From the NCBI GenBank assembly GCA_028023455.1, contig JAQFVV010000022.1, positions 7,583,100 to 7,647,099 of the forward strand: a stretch of 64,000 bases of DNA. The letters run 5' to 3'. The notes under the pieces were generated by a model. That model saw only the letters and a program-made list of their open reading frames with translations. It was not told the DNA's origin and searched no databases. Below, piece after piece: positions 10,802 through 24,184 of the stretch (position 1 is the first letter of the stretch; each line of letters begins with the position of its first letter). This DNA is from Epiperipatus broadwayi. Taxonomy: Eukaryota > Onychophora > Udeonychophora > Euonychophora > Peripatidae. A program made the translations under genes and the position numbers.

Positions 10802-12084
10802 CACCTGGGTCTCATTTTATGTGGTAGATAGGTTCCTCAGAAAATGCACACAAAAGAAATCACACATAGTCTTAACTTATCTTGAAAAATGAGGCATAGG
10901 TACTGTAATTTTCAAAAGTCACATAAAAGCAAAGCAACAACATAAAATTACTTTAAAATTTGCATTAAAAAAAATAAGGAAATAAAATATGACTAATAAA
11001 AAATTTCAAATTTGAAAAAAATTGATACAAGACAAACTTTTTTACTTTTTTTATTAACTACAATATTTAATTTTATTCAAAACAATATATTTTAATGAGC
11101 AATTTACATTTTTTCATATATATACAGTATTTTAATCATTATTGCTATTTGATGATATGCTGTTCCATTTGTGGACTAGTAAAACATCAGATTCATCACA
11201 AGAGGAAATACAACTAGGGCCAACTTCATTTTTTTTAATTGCTTTTATAGTACATGTGCTCAAACTAAAATGTTTTCCAATCACTGTTGATCCTTTCCAT
11301 TTCACTAAGCGATCTCAAATTGAAATTTTTGTTTCCAAAGAAATTCATTTTCTTGGGTGTTTTTTCCTCACCATTAGGGTAAACTAAAAGTTTAAAATAA
11401 TAAGAACTTAGACTTATGATAATAAAAAGACACATACTCACCGCTGTTGGGTAAAATTTAATTAAAACTAACAATTAAAAATTAAATTCTTATTTTTGTC
11501 TTTAATTTTCAATTCTGTTTAAAAATCAAATTTTGTTGTTCACATCATATTAATTTCAGATCACATTACGTAATTTTTAAATTAATTCCAATTAAAAATC
11601 AGATTTTAATTTTTAATTGTCAAATTTAATTGTGCCCACCGCTGTTACTCACCTTTTAAAAATAAACTTGTAGACACTAAATGATTAATTGATTACATAC
11701 TCTTTTTCTTAAAAAAAAAAAAAGAATGTGATTTAAAATGCAAAAACAACAACATGCATAGTAAGGCATCTATAACATTTGAACAGATTTACATTATAAT
11801 CTTGTAAACTTTAATGTATGTATATAAAATGGGGAAATCCTGATTTTAAGTGAATTATGAACTTCTTTATTGCATAAAATCTATTACAGTACTATTATAA
11901 AGCATGATGTGTGAATGCGCAAAATTTATATTTAAAGTAATAGCACATTATTGGAGCTCGACTTCTGATCTAATAATTTTTATTGCATAAAAGAAAACCC
12001 GCATACAAAGATATTAAGAAGAAACATGAATCGCATAACTTCAAAATCGCATTAAATAAATCTGCATAAAATGAGACCCAGATG
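10802..12084. mobile_element. TA-flanked TIR DNA transposon, Tc1/mariner or pogo type, non-autonomous
   Basis: The ends CACCTGGGTCTCATTTTATG and CATAAAATGAGACCCAGATG are inverted repeats with one mismatch, each flanked by TA. TA duplication is diagnostic of the Tc1/mariner/pogo group. Sub-terminal AAAATGCACACAAAAG-like motifs on the left recur in inverted form on the right (GCATAAAAGAAAAC). No transposase reading frame is recognisable in the 1.28 kb, so it would need an autonomous partner. A smaller MITE is nested at 11443-11645. Confidence 0.7.
11443..11645. mobile_element. hAT-type MITE nested in the TIR transposon
   Basis: The sequence is flanked by an 8-bp duplication, TACTCACC (11435-11442 and 11646-11653). 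The right end reads GCCCACCGCTG, whose complement CAGCGGTGGGC is a common hAT terminal sequence. The left end GCTGTTGGG is a diverged partner, and ACAATTAAAAATTAAA recurs in inverted orientation. It is about 200 bp with no coding capacity. Confidence 0.6.
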
Positions 12085-12769
12085 TATAGTATAACATAAA
12101 TTTACAATAGATCTCAGATCTCTCAGTTCATCTCAACAAAATGCGATACTCAGCTTTTTTTTAGAATGGCATTTTCATCTTCAGAAGACATAAGAGTGAT
12201 TATTATACATCATGCTGATTTAATTCATTTAAAATATTGTACATTGATGATCATTTTCTAATACTTACAAAGCAGTGTCAAATTCATAAGTCTAAATATA
12301 GTTTATGTGTATATTATCCTAAATCACAAAACAATTAGAATAATTTAAATCATAAATTCATTATTTGCATTTTTTTCACTTCCTCTACTAGAAGATTTTA
12401 ACCTGATATATCCAGCATTTGGATCTAGATTGTTAAACTCAATAATATTTCACTAGTAAGTGGAGGATTTTCTGCCAAATAATAGTCTCATTTAACAATA
12501 GCAGCTATTTATCATTTATAGATCAGTTTTTCTATTCACCATTACATCATTACTCAGTCAAAATTTAATTAGTCCCAATTCACTCAGCAATAATGGCCCT
12601 TCTTGATTGAAATTATTTTTATAACTCAATATAGCACAGAAAACACTGGGGATACTTTTACATACAAGAACTACAATATTCCTATTCTCAGAAATTTATA
12701 TACTAATTGCCAAGTTGAAAGATAAAATCTTGACCCTATAGAAAAATGAATATCATTCATACATATAAT

Positions 12770-13480
12770 TTCACACATCATAAACTATGTCACTAGTTCC
12801 AAAAAATCATGAAAAATTTTGGCACTATAGGCCAGTGCATTATCATGAAACAATGATCAATAACACTGTTTACAGTATTTAGGTCATTTGTGCCAAATTT
12901 TGACCTACAAATAATTCAAAGTATCCTGCAATAGTTAGTATTTACCATCTGATCTTCAAGAATATATTTTTGGTAAATAAAGCTTTTAGAATCAAAACAA
13001 AAGGTGAGAAAGGATTTGTTTTAACTTTTTTGTGTTTGCAATTTTTGGGTTTTTTTTTTTTTCTATCAATCTGTCTTTCATACTCTGGTGTTTGATGGCT
13101 CATATTACAATATTGATAAAAATTCTAAATCTATAAATGTAATTTTTTAGATATCTTTTCAGTTCTCCATTTGACATCTTTTTATTCAATTGCCAACAAG
13201 TGAAGCACAAAGTGCATATACACTTTCACCTATTTTAAATCTATTAAAATGCAATGGACAGTAATTTTGAAAAGGTCAGTGAGTTCCTTAATGAATCTGA
13301 TAGACACATAGTGATTAATTTAAAGAATTTTGGCAATTTTTGCTAATTTTCTTTATTTCCAAATGATTCTGATGTGCCTAGCTGCTCTTTCGGCCATAAT
13401 AAAATCTTTCAAATTACTTTAAAATATTCTTGTGACTTATGGATGCATCCTTGTATACAGTTTGAGTCGTTTTGAATGTT
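12770..13480 (-). pseudogene. mariner-family transposase relic
   Basis: Mariner transposases have an N-terminal HTH pair and a DD(E/D) catalytic core. On the minus strand around 13460-13370 the frame reads QTVYKDASISHKNILK, a stop, then FERFYYGRKSS. This matches the conserved region around the mariner WFKRF-x-GR motif. Around 12980-12780 it reads QMVNTNYCRIL and then LFHDNALAYSAKIFHDFLEL, matching the HDNAxxH region that carries the second catalytic Asp. The His of that motif is replaced. Several stops and frameshifts separate the blocks. The C-terminal SPDLxPxDF region is not recognisable. It is an old, inactive copy. Confidence 0.6.
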
Positions 13481-13752
13481 TTGGAGCAGTTTTTTTTTCG
13501 ATTGAAAACAAAATTTAATGTTAACATGTAATTCCATTGCGAATTTTATATAGTGAAACAAAACACACAGCCACAGTTCACATCATAACTCATTGCTCAG
13601 ACATGTTATCACTTTAAAATTTTTGTGTTCAACAGCTAAAGTATGTGTTAATTCGGAGACAACATTGTAGACAGCTTACCACTGAGTGCAAGCCAGAGTA
13701 ATCAATGAATGCAAAAAGGTTTAAGCATAAAACCTCTATCTAATGCCTACTC

Positions 13753-13811
13753 AACCAATATCCCCAGACTAGTTTCTAGCTTGTGGCTTTCATCAGTAAG
13801 GAGCTTTGGAT
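13753..13811 (-). ncRNA. hammerhead ribozyme, type I
   Basis: Minus strand: CTGATGA (complement 13790-13796), stem II AGC-CACAA-GCT, GAAA (complement 13773-13776), minimal stem III, cleavage triplet GTC (complement 13767-13769), then TGGGG for the inner stem I. The AGC/GCT pair replaces GGC/GCC of other copies, a compensatory change. The outer stem has one mismatch. Confidence 0.8.
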
Positions 13812-13866
13812 CTGAGAGCACTGCATGTAGATCTTAGGATCATAAGATTTACAACCAGTGCTCTCA

Positions 13867-13928
13867 GATCCAAGGTTCTTTGTTGATGAAAGCCATAAGT
13901 TAGAAACTAGTCGGGGGATATTAGATGA
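13867..13928 (+). ncRNA. hammerhead ribozyme motif, core C mutated
   Basis: Same architecture as the intact copies, but the first core box reads TTGATGA instead of CTGATGA and the outer stem TTAGAT has a mismatch. It is likely inactive. GAAA and GTC are intact. Confidence 0.65.
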
Positions 13929-14089
13929 GTAGGCATTAGATAGGGATTTGATGCACAAACCTTTTTGCATCCATTGATTACTCTGGCTTGCACTAAATGA
14001 TACTACTGTATAGAGATTTTAGACTCTGTGTAAACAGCTTGTGCAAGCATAAAGAATGGTGATCATGTGATGTTTAGTGGTATAATCCA

Positions 14090-17000
14090 TCATTATACTA
14101 AATCATACAAATATATACTTTTCGTAGCTGAGCTTTTTATTATAACTACAATGTTAATATATTATATCACACCATACTATATATTAAATATGTGATGGAT
14201 CCTTATATTTATGATAATGCAATCAATAATTATATTTCAATTTGTACATATGTGGTTATGTTATTTCCATCATACATTAAAATAGAAATATCTCTAAATA
14301 TATTATACTTCTTGGATTAAAATAAAAGTTTGATTGAAAGTTAACCCAACTAATTCTGTTAGTAATTGCTATTATTTATTAATTTAGCATATGGATTTTT
14401 TTTTGACAGTATAACTATTAACAAAACTGTGGTTTTATTATGACTTTCATTTCTGTTATGGTAGTCATAGATTTCACAGTCATTAACTATGTAGTTCATG
14501 TTTTGTATCTGTCCATATTTATATAGGTCAGAGGCTGTTAAATTCCAATTTAAAAAGTAGATGAATGCCATGATAATAGATTGTCCTGAATCTTTTGATG
14601 AGATTCCTTACATTGTATTCAAATACTCTGTATTACAGTTAAAATTCTCATTTTATATTTAAATATTTTTATATTCTCTAGACTCATTAAGCAAAGTTTG
14701 ATAAAAGATATAGATGGTTTATAAGGCTATACATATGAGACCTGAAGATTGTTTAAATAGTAGAGGATGACAATTGGGTGTGAAGAACTATTATCAACCA
14801 AAATGTTCTTTAGAAGAATTATAATTAATCTTTATATATATTTACCATAAAACAGAATTAGCTTAAATAAAAAAATTTTTTTTAAATATATATGATGCTT
14901 TAAAAAAAACATTAAACATTTTTTAATAATAATGTTAGAATGGTCATTTCTCAGAGATTGATGTTTAAGCATGAAAATGTTAACTGAACTTTCAATCCAA
15001 GAAACTTCAACTTTTTAATCCATTACTATAGATGGTAAAAAAATTCCAAGTTTTACTGGAATCTAATAATTTTTCACCATTCACTCAAATTCGACATCAA
15101 GACATAGAATTCCAGTGGTTACACTATCCCATATGTCATTAAATTCTAAAAAAAAAAAGACATTTTAAACTTAAAAATTAAAAAATCTGATTACAATTGC
15201 TACCATTATCTTTTTAAAACATAGCCAATTATAATTTATATTAAAAAAAATTATACATAAATATATTAAATAATGTCAACATTTTTTATTTATGCCATTT
15301 ATAATGCTGAAAATCTTTATCACACATTTTAAAATATATATAAGTATGAGAATGAATCAAAACATTAAAAATTTAAAGTGCGTGAAGTATAAACATAAAT
15401 ATATATATTCATCATCATTGCGTGTATATTTAAAATTTTATAGTAAAGCTTTTCTATACTAACATTTTATTCGTATCTATTTTAATGGTCAAAGACAACA
15501 TAGCAATACATAATTTAGGGCAGTGACAGAATGACAGACCATGAATCGCGCTACGCTCTGTCATTTCCGGTCTCGAATATCTTGTGAAATATTAAGGAAT
15601 TACCATTCCATTGTTTATTTTATTTAAGTAATTTTACCGCTAAAAGTAATTTTAACAATAAAAATTTTTAGTTGTTTTTTTTTAATTCGAAAGATGTTTA
15701 AAGGTTAAAAAATGGAATAATTTCGTGTTTTAATAAAAGCTTTTCCAGTCTTCTGAATTATATATATATATATTGAAGGTAATTAAGATAAGTAACCCCA
15801 TATTTTATTTTGATGCGCAATCCCTTATTATATTGTCATATGCAAATGACTCAAAAATCAAGAGCTACATTAATTATGTCATGCCATCATTTCTATAAAC
15901 TGTTGGAGTTTCATTATTATTAATATTTGCATCTGTGTAATAAGCTAAAGAATTCAGGCATTTGTCGGTTTCAATTAAAATAAATAACCTCTATTCAGAA
16001 AGTCACATGACAGATGGTACAATGATCTAAATAAGACGATGAAATTAATCATGCCTTAGGATAATATTAAAAAATCGGCATTCTTTCATATGAATGACTA
16101 CTTTCATTCATAGCAAATTTTGTAAAAAGAAAAATTAGATTTTTATAAGTATGTGTACTATTTCTAAGCACACGCGCTATATATATATGTATGAAATAAT
16201 ATACTTATATTGGAGTGTATACAATAATAAATTAGTAAAAGTGAACTTTATATAATTGATAGATAACTTAAATTTAGTAAGAAAAGATGAAAAGTCTGTT
16301 CAAACGTCGTTAACTTGTAAATTCTTTCTATTTGTTTCCGATTATTTTCCATATATAGATATTTAAGTCTGGTAAAATTTAAATATAACGTCTCTCATTT
16401 AATTCACATTATTTGAGATATTAAATTTTACTCAACTTCATTTATGTACAATTTGTATGGATGTTTATTTTTATTTTGAAAACAAAAAAAAAATCAAACA
16501 GGTTAGAAGATTTTTATTAAGGAAATTGCTTTTTTCTTTTTTTACGTAAATGTTTTTTTTTTTTTTTCAGATTAAAAAACCTAAGTATAAAAATGCACTA
16601 GGAACAGCGCAACTATCTATTGCGAAAACACATAATTTTCCTATATGTTTTTTATTTTTTGTTTTTCATTTTACAATAGTCTATCTTTATTCCTGATTTT
16701 AAATATGATTTAATTACATTTCACAGTCTGTAATAAAGAATTTAAAGATTGGTTCCACTTATTTTAGATTTGTCATTATTTCAGAAAGTAAAGACCATTT
16801 GATGGATTAATTAAATTGTAATTCTATCTTATAATAACAATAAATAGATTTTAACTCCAGTATATCATGGATAAATTTATACATTAAATTTGAATTGCTT
16901 GGTATTATCTTTTTTATTTGATAATGAATAAGTATACTGCTTTAAGTATAATACAACAATATTACGATTTTGACATAAAATAGGTCTTTAAACTTATAAC

Positions 17001-17185
17001 TGTGCTAGTGAATTAACTTGGGTTCAAAAAGTTTTTTTTTTTTAAATTTAAGACTATTAGCTAGCTTGAATAATATAAAGAAGTAAACAGCAGCTGCTAG
17101 ATGGAATAAGTGCATTAGTTATAGCTTTGAATTTTAGTCTTCTATGTAAAGGCAAAAGGTTGAAACTGCTAAGAAGATATAACAC
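14090..17185. other. no gene recognised
   Basis: AT-rich sequence with homopolymer runs and short TA repeats. A small CpG-bearing patch near 15540-15580 (GAATCGCGCTACGCTCTGTC) stands out in base composition but matches nothing I know. I see no coding or repeat structure to report. Confidence 0.4.
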
Positions 17186-17191
17186 TATACC

Positions 17192-17735
17192 CAGGGCCAA
17201 TCAGAGAGGTGAACAGGAGGTGCAGTTGCCCTGGGCCTCGCAATATTAGGGGTTTCAACTTGGCAACTCAATATGTTAAAAATATAGGAGAAGGCAAAGC
17301 GATGTCATGGCTCATAGAATTGCATTAATTTTACAGTTAAATTCGCCCAAAAATATTTGAGAAAAATTTTTCTAAGCAGGCATATGAGTCGAAAACGTAA
17401 GCCTGTTTAGGGATGCAGTGCCAATTTGATAACTATGCAACAAAAGCTACTGCAGTACCCTGTGACCGGCAGAATTAATAGTCTCAGCCCTTTGTCAGTC
17501 AGTTCTGTGATAAGTGTTTTACTATATTAACAGTGCTAGAGTGAATTTACCCTATCCAAGCACTATCTGGATCTGATCTGCTTGCTTGTTTCTGTGACTC
17601 ATAACTAACTGTTCCTGGAGTCCTGTTTTTGGCCCTGCCCCCCAAATTCTTATTTTAAATTTTGATGGATCTCTAAAATATTAGTTGCCCCAAGTCTCGC
17701 ATTTTCTCTGAAAGGCAGTTACTATGCTAATTACT
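17192..17735. mobile_element. possible hAT-type DNA transposon relic
   Basis: CAGGGCCAATCAGAGAGG followed by GCCCTGGGCCTCGCAATATT resembles the GC-rich terminal region of many hAT elements. Near 17690 GTTGCCCCAAGTCTCGCATT may be the inverted counterpart. The right terminus and target duplication are not found, and no transposase is visible. The GC content contrasts with the flanks. Confidence 0.35.
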
Positions 17736-17739
17736 GTCC

Positions 17740-19300
17740 ATTTATTATTAAAGCTTTTAGTAAGTAGCTCTAGAATATAGTGAAGAGAACTGTTTTAAAA
17801 ATATACATATATATAACCCTGAACTCTTCTTTGATAATATCAAGTGCTTATCCACCAATTTTTGTATATGGCATCTTTTATGCTATACATTGTTTTGCAA
17901 ATGCACTTAATGTGGATTATAACAAAATGAAAAACAATGGATTTTCTTATAGAATTAAATAAAATTAATTTGATATGTTCTATTCTTTAAAACATTTTAT
18001 TGATAATTTATGAGTACTTTATAATTATATCACAGTCACCAAAAATTCATTATCTTTGATGAGAATTTATGACTATAAGCATAAGACAATTATTTTTAGC
18101 CATTTTCACATCTCTACAGAATGAAAATCTCTAGAATTCTCTTTCTTTGATCTACAGCTACTCTTATTCACATCAAAACTTTATTATCTAACCATTTCAT
18201 TTACAGTCTCTTACAATATTTTGGGATCTAGTTTAAGACTTCAATTTTTTTATCTATAGTCTTTGATTGTAATAACATTCCAACTCATCTTTATTTCGCC
18301 TTTTAATTTTTTCAATAATGATGATGTCTTCTTGCTTTCTTATTTATGTATTTTGCTTTAATATTTCCTTATTGATTCTAATATACATGTTTTTAAACTT
18401 ACCTGTATGGTCTGAAATTTATGTATTACTCTTTTATTAAATGTTCAAATCTTAGATACAAAAATAAACATTGGAAAAAAAAAACATTTATTAAATACTT
18501 TCCTTTTTAAGCAGATAAACTCATTTTCTTTTAGTACGAAGTTATTTTTATTGAAAGTATTTTATCCAAATTTAATCTTATTATTAATTGTATTCATTGT
18601 AATTTGATTTGTATTAATAATCGGATCTAGATATTTCTATTGTTAACTTTTTCTAATTCATTATCATCATTTTTTTTTATTTATGAAAAGCCATTAATCA
18701 TTATTTTAGTCTTTTTATCCTTTATTTAGTTTTACTTTCTTGCTTTCGTTCTATAACTCTTGTGACATTTCCTGAAACTCTGAAGCAATATTTGAGAAAA
18801 CATCCACACTATGTGCAAAGTCTAAAAGTAATCTTTATTTATTTTCATTTTCTTAGCTTCTCGTTCTAATTCAGAAAATACTTCCGTGGGGTTAATTAAG
18901 GAATTCCTAGTTAATTTTTATAAATGCATAATATTTATCAGAAAAGTTGGATTTTGAGCATTAATTAATGTTTTAGATCAATTAGAATTAAAAAATATAA
19001 TAGGGGCAAAATATAAACAGTTTGTTGCACATAATTTTCACAAATTCAGTTGTGATGCTTCCTTACAATAAGAAAAATAATGAACTTTATGGAAAATATT
19101 TATCCACTATTATATGAATTAATTTTATTTCGGAAAGATCAATTCTATTTTTTCTCATTTTTCTGCATATATTTGAAAAAACATGCAAAGTGTAATTGTC
19201 AGATAATGAAACTTTATTATACAAACATTACTAAATAAAATATGGATACAGATTTTCATGTTTGTATTTATATATTTCAGTTATAAAACATGAGGAAACT
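17740..19300. other. no gene recognised
   Basis: AT-rich sequence without a supported gene or repeat. Short open frames here have AT-driven, hydrophobic composition and no motif. Confidence 0.4.
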
Positions 19301-19309
19301 GTTATTAAA

Positions 19310-19311
<2 letters not shown>

Positions 19312-19407
<96 letters not shown>

Positions 19408-19410
19408 GTA

Positions 19411-19444
<34 letters not shown>
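19312..19444. repeat. (GA)n microsatellite
   Basis: A long uninterrupted GA run to about 19404, a GGAGGTAGGA interruption, then a second GA run ending in a similar GGAGGTAGG. The repeated interruption suggests the two blocks arose by duplication. Translations across it are Arg/Glu or Ser/Leu repeats without meaning. Confidence 0.95.
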
Positions 19445-19447
<3 letters not shown>

Positions 19448-19459
19448 AGGTAGGTTGGC

Positions 19460-21280
19460 AAGAATGATAAATTTTATAAGAGAAAATGTTAAAATTTTCA
19501 ACTAGTTATGATATACATAAAAGGCGATATATCTAAGTTAGGCAAAAATGAATGAAAATAATGGAAAAAAAGTTTTACAGTTATGTAGATGAAAAGAAAT
19601 TCTGAAAAAAAAAAAAATCTTGATTGATAATGGATGCAATAAATGGACATTTATTTTTATTAGTTATAAAGGAAAGCTTGAATAGATAGACTGTTACATG
19701 TTTTTGTAAAAGATTGCTTCGTAATTTTTAATGTGGACTTTGCTTATTAGCATTTCTCATCGACATTTACCAGCTGAAATTTCTTATGAACACTTGAGCA
19801 ATAATTTATTAATAATTATTTTTTATCTTGCATAATTTGTTGCATTGATAGAATGATTGACTCTGGAACTCAAGATTCATGGATCACAGCCCATTTCTCC
19901 CACTTTCCTTACTCAAATTCATTTCCAAGCAATAAATTATTCAATTATTCATCTTTATTCATTTTTATCTACTTGTATCTTAGGCAACATCAATAAAAAT
20001 TACACTGCTTTTTATTACTGATTAAAATGGTAATAGTCACATGATAATTATATAGGGTTTTAATTAGTTTAATTTTTTGAATATTGAAGTCTTTTTTTTT
20101 TTTTAGTTATTTACATTGAAAAAGTTTTTTAGTTTTTGGCATTGTATCCTTTAGCAAAGCTTTCTATAGTTGAAAATTGGGGTCAAGATTGTTCAAGACT
20201 GATGTATAACTACAGTTTTAAATGTGATGAAAGAAACCATATTTGTAAATAACTATAGCTACTGAAAAAAAAAAAAAAGTACACGTCATCAGGTAAAAGA
20301 AGTGAAAATTAAAACATTTTATTAGGTATGTAATTAAGTAATTCCATGTCCTGATTTATAGGTACAGAATTAAGTTATTCTATGACCTGATACTAACATC
20401 TTGATCTGTGATGAAATTTAGGAATACTTCAGTGATAGTCAAGGAGATGGTGTTTTGGAAACTCTAAAGATTAGCCTATTCTGTCAAACGTATCTGATTT
20501 ATGTACAAAATCTTCCAGTGATGTATAATTCTGGTCAGAAGGTTATATATCTATTTAATTTCTGGCATATTATACTTCTGTCGTATTAACAAATCTGAAT
20601 TTTTTTTTATCTTGATGACAGATGTGGCAATTTCAAAATATAATTTTTTTTATGAAATTGAAAAGGAGAAAAATCTTGGAACGTCAACCAAAAAATACAT
20701 CATTTATTTCATAGGAAAGGTTCTTTGCTAATCATATTAAACACCAAAATTTAGAAACAAAATAGCAAGAACGCTGATGAACTAAAAACAAAAAAATATG
20801 CAGAGAACAAAAATTCTTTCATTGTTATTAATTAATGATAGATAAAGAATCCAATTAATCTTTTGCATATTAAAATTGCATAAGCAAACTTTATATTTTA
20901 AAATTGGTTTCCATTGAAAATAGTAATTAGTTTTATTCAAACTCCCCCCCTCCAAACAAACAAGCAGAAAGCAGAGGAAAAAGAACATTAAAAAAATATA
21001 GTTTTTTTTCCTTTTGTTACCACTTGTCTCAAGCACTTTTGATGTTGGTTTTGTCTGAAATACTTGTTTTGTTTGAATATAAATTCTTGTTTTCTTTGTA
21101 AAAATATAATAGATTAAGAAGGATTTATAAAAAGATAATTAAGAATTACAAAATTAGAAATAATGCCTTTTAAAAGGGAAATTTAAATAAAGTCATACTA
21201 GAGAATTCCGACTAGCGCGTAACTAAATTCTTTAATGATATGAAAAGTAGATATATTTAAGTAATGAAATATTAAATATA
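19460..21280. other. no gene recognised
   Basis: AT-rich, with A- and T-runs. Nothing is supported up to the start of the Gypsy element. Confidence 0.4.
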
Positions 21281-21285
21281 AGTTA

Positions 21286-21840
21286 TGCTATATACAGGGG
21301 TAAAATTAATATTTGCCAGCTACATATGTATCTGCAACTATTAATAAACAATAACAGTTATTAAAAGTAATAAAAATAAATTTATTCGCTTACTGTTAAT
21401 GAAAATAATGATAAATTAAAATGAGTGAAATTACCTGAACTTCTTTAAGCAAGATTAATAATTGCCCCCATGATAAATGATACGCACAATAGTTTAAACA
21501 AGTCCAGTTATTTTTCTGTACCTCCATTTACTTCTGTTTTGACATACACACAGTCTAATCATGTGTCTAATAACAGTCTTTAACCCTTTTACGTCCTTAC
21601 AATGATTAGTGCACATATTGCACTTTTTCTTCTTACAAGGTGGCATAATTGCTGCTGACTTGGTTATATTAAACTCTGCTCTGCACCACTAGTATGTATC
21701 CTGTTCTATTTATGTAGCTCAGAATACATAGTAGGGCTTATTTACATAATGACCTTGCTCAATATCAAATTCAGATTTTCAGCTTTATGCTAATTTTCTA
21801 GGGTACATTAAATATACATATATATGCAAAGAACAGTCCA
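21286..21840 (-). repeat. Gypsy element 1, downstream (3') LTR
   Basis: It matches the right-hand LTR pieces in order: TAATAACAGTCTTTAACC, GCACTTTTTCTTCTTA, CTCTGCACC, GACCTTGCTCAATATC and AACAGTCCA. On the minus strand it begins TGGACTGTTC and ends TATAGCA. A related single LTR may lie at 43.9 kb. Confidence 0.85.
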
Positions 21841-21853
21841 CCCCCCCCCCATT
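21841..21853 (-). promoter_or_regulatory. polypurine tract of Gypsy element 1
   Basis: Minus strand AATGGGGGGGGGG abuts the TGGACT start of the downstream LTR. This is the expected primer site for plus-strand DNA synthesis. Confidence 0.8.
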
Positions 21854-21904
21854 CTAATAAACAGCTCTTCCCAATTATAAAAAATAATTTTGCAATCTTG
21901 TTGG

Positions 21905-24180
21905 TTATTGAAAAATTCTGGTGGATCTGTTGAAAGGTAAATATCCTGCTTCTTGATTATTCATTATATCCACTGGATCTGATTGTATAATATGATCATC
22001 TGATTGTGTACTTGTTCCCATTATATTAGGTTGATCAGTTTGATTAGCTATGGACATTTCTTTATTTTGTATTTCTGAGGAGATGACAGCATCCTCCTCT
22101 TCTCCATTAGAAGTCTGCAGTTCATTGGATAATTTAAATTGGGCTTTATTCACATCTATTGTTTCACTCTGCTGAGATCATAAATGATTGATGTGTCTCT
22201 TCAGAATTTTTCCATTATTCAGTTAGAGAGAATTTTCATCACAACAATGAGAAACCATTTCCATTTTAAAATATCATGACCCTACACTAGTTCACCAATT
22301 TTAAACTTTTCAACATCAAAACTATATTCACAATAACTTTTTATCTGGTAACATTTTTGTTAAGTGTATGCAACACAGCAACAGTTCAGCTGGTGTTTTT
22401 ATTATTGTCACACTACAGTTGAAATGTTGATAAACATCAGTTCAAACAAAGTTTCATATTGCTTTGTGAAATGTTTTATTCAGTGTCACTTTCAAATGTT
22501 GTAATGCCTTTTCAGCTAAACCATTTGATTCTTGATGATAAAGGATGATGATTATGCATTTTATTCCTTTATTGGATAAAGAACTCTTGTGATGTAAATC
22601 ATGTCCCATTGTCTGATACTATTGTTTCTGGAAAACCTTGGCCTGCAAATATCTTTTTAGGCACAAATAGTACATCCTGCACTTGCATTTTTAACTGCCT
22701 ATTTTAAATAAGAATAAATTAATACTAGAAAGATATATCTGTTCATTGGACCTGCATAATCTAAATGCAAATGTTGCCATGGTAATGTTGCTTTTGTTCA
22801 TGAATCAAGACTTTGAAGACAAATCAACAGTATACTGGCACCCAATACAGTTCTTGAATATTTGTCAAGGTACTGATTCAAATTAGGCCACTGATTATAT
22901 GAATGAGCTAAGGGTTTCATTCACACTATAGTTGGATGTACATGATGTAGCAAACTGAATACTTGCTTCCAACCTTCTGATGGTATGAACACTTGATCCA
23001 TCATTAGAATACAGCCACTACATGTAGATAGGCTTTCCCAAACATTCCAGGATAGGTCTTGAAATATAATTCAGTCGACTTTTAGGCCATCCAAATTGAA
23101 TCCAATTTCTCAAACTTTTATATCTAGAATCATTATTAGTCCACTATTCAGCTTTGGAGCTATTTATAGTTTATTGCTTCCAAATATCAATGTACTTTAT
23201 TTCTATACTTTTTACTATAATTCATAAACATCCGGCAAACACAATAAATCATCAGCATGAGTAATTTCTTTTCTGGGCTTATAAATTAATATGTAATCAT
23301 ATCCTGCAAACAAATTAATCCAATGAATCAAACATTGTCTGGCATATTTGGGAGTTTTCTTATCATGTCCAAAAATTCACAGTAATGAACGATGATCTGT
23401 ATAAATAAAGAATTTAAACCTATACATGTATTGATAGTTTTTAATAGCAAATATTATAGCCAGGGCTTCTTTGCCAAGTTAACTATATATTTTTTCAGCA
23501 TCTGTTAGAGTCCTTGAAGCATACATGGTAGAACATTCTCCTCCATAACAGCTATGTGAAATGACAGCTCCAATTCTGAAATCCGAAGCAGCAGTGGTAA
23601 TAATCATTTTCTGGTCACTGTTATAATGTACAAGAAACTGCTTAGATGTTAATAAATCTTTTGCTTTCTGGAAAGCTAAATCATGCTCTTTAGTCTATTT
23701 CCAGTGCTGTACTTTATGTAGTAACTCATATAATGGTGTAAGGATGTGTGAATTCCCTTTCAGGCAACTCTCAAAAAAGTTGAGCGATCCTAGAAAAGCC
23801 TGCAAATCTTTTATGTTCTTAGAACTTTGGAACATTTTAATAGCTCTACCATTTCTGGGTTAGAATATTTTCCTTTCTGTTTTATAACATGGCCCAGAAA
23901 TTTAATTTCACACCTCACTCATATACATTTAGAAAGATTAATTGTAGCTCCAACTTTGTCCAGTTTCAAACAATTTGCTTTCTGCTTGAGCAGTTATTAA
24001 AATGTCATCTAAGTAAGGGATAACTCCTTTCATGTCTTGAAATAAATCATCCATTTTTGCTTAAAACATGTTTTCAGCAAATATAATCGTGTAAGGCAAT
24101 TCAGAAGTTTTATCTGTAATGGGTATTTGATGAAAAGCTGACTTTAAATTGATTTTGTGAAGAATGCCACCTTCTGAAGT
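21905..24180 (-). pseudogene. Gypsy element 1 pol: RT, RNase H, integrase
   Basis: Minus-strand frames give a diagnostic series of blocks. RT palm motif PYLDDILITAQAE has an intact YLDD at 24004-24015. RNase H follows with ASDFRIGAVISHS, YASRTLTDAEKIYSQLGKEA and YTDHRSLL around 23620-23385. The integrase catalytic core TIVSDNGT-stop-FTSQEF lies near 22625-22585. The stop at 22599-22601 is TGA, possibly a CpG transition of an Arg codon. The extreme C-terminus (22153-21905) is acidic and ends RSTRIFQ, like the tail of many Gypsy pol proteins. Multiple frameshifts lie between blocks. The polyprotein would copy the element RNA and insert the DNA; this copy cannot. Confidence 0.85.
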
Positions 24181-24184
24181 TATG

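Larger units (their letters stand above)
13676..14081. mobile_element. hammerhead-bearing foldback element, copy B
   Basis: Left arm (minus-strand ribozyme) and right arm (plus-strand ribozyme) are inverted copies around a short centre at about 13822-13852. The right end has GGTGATCATGTGATG-TTTAGTGG, the family terminus also seen at 41.5 kb. The left terminus is missing and I see no target duplication. Confidence 0.75.

Noticed and set aside
13776-13970. Small open frames in the ribozyme foldbacks (also at 41303 and 63383)
   Set aside because: They shift between copies and follow the conserved RNA structure, not a conserved protein.
19231-19505. Long Arg/Glu or Ser/Leu open frames
   Set aside because: They are translations of the (GA)n microsatellite.
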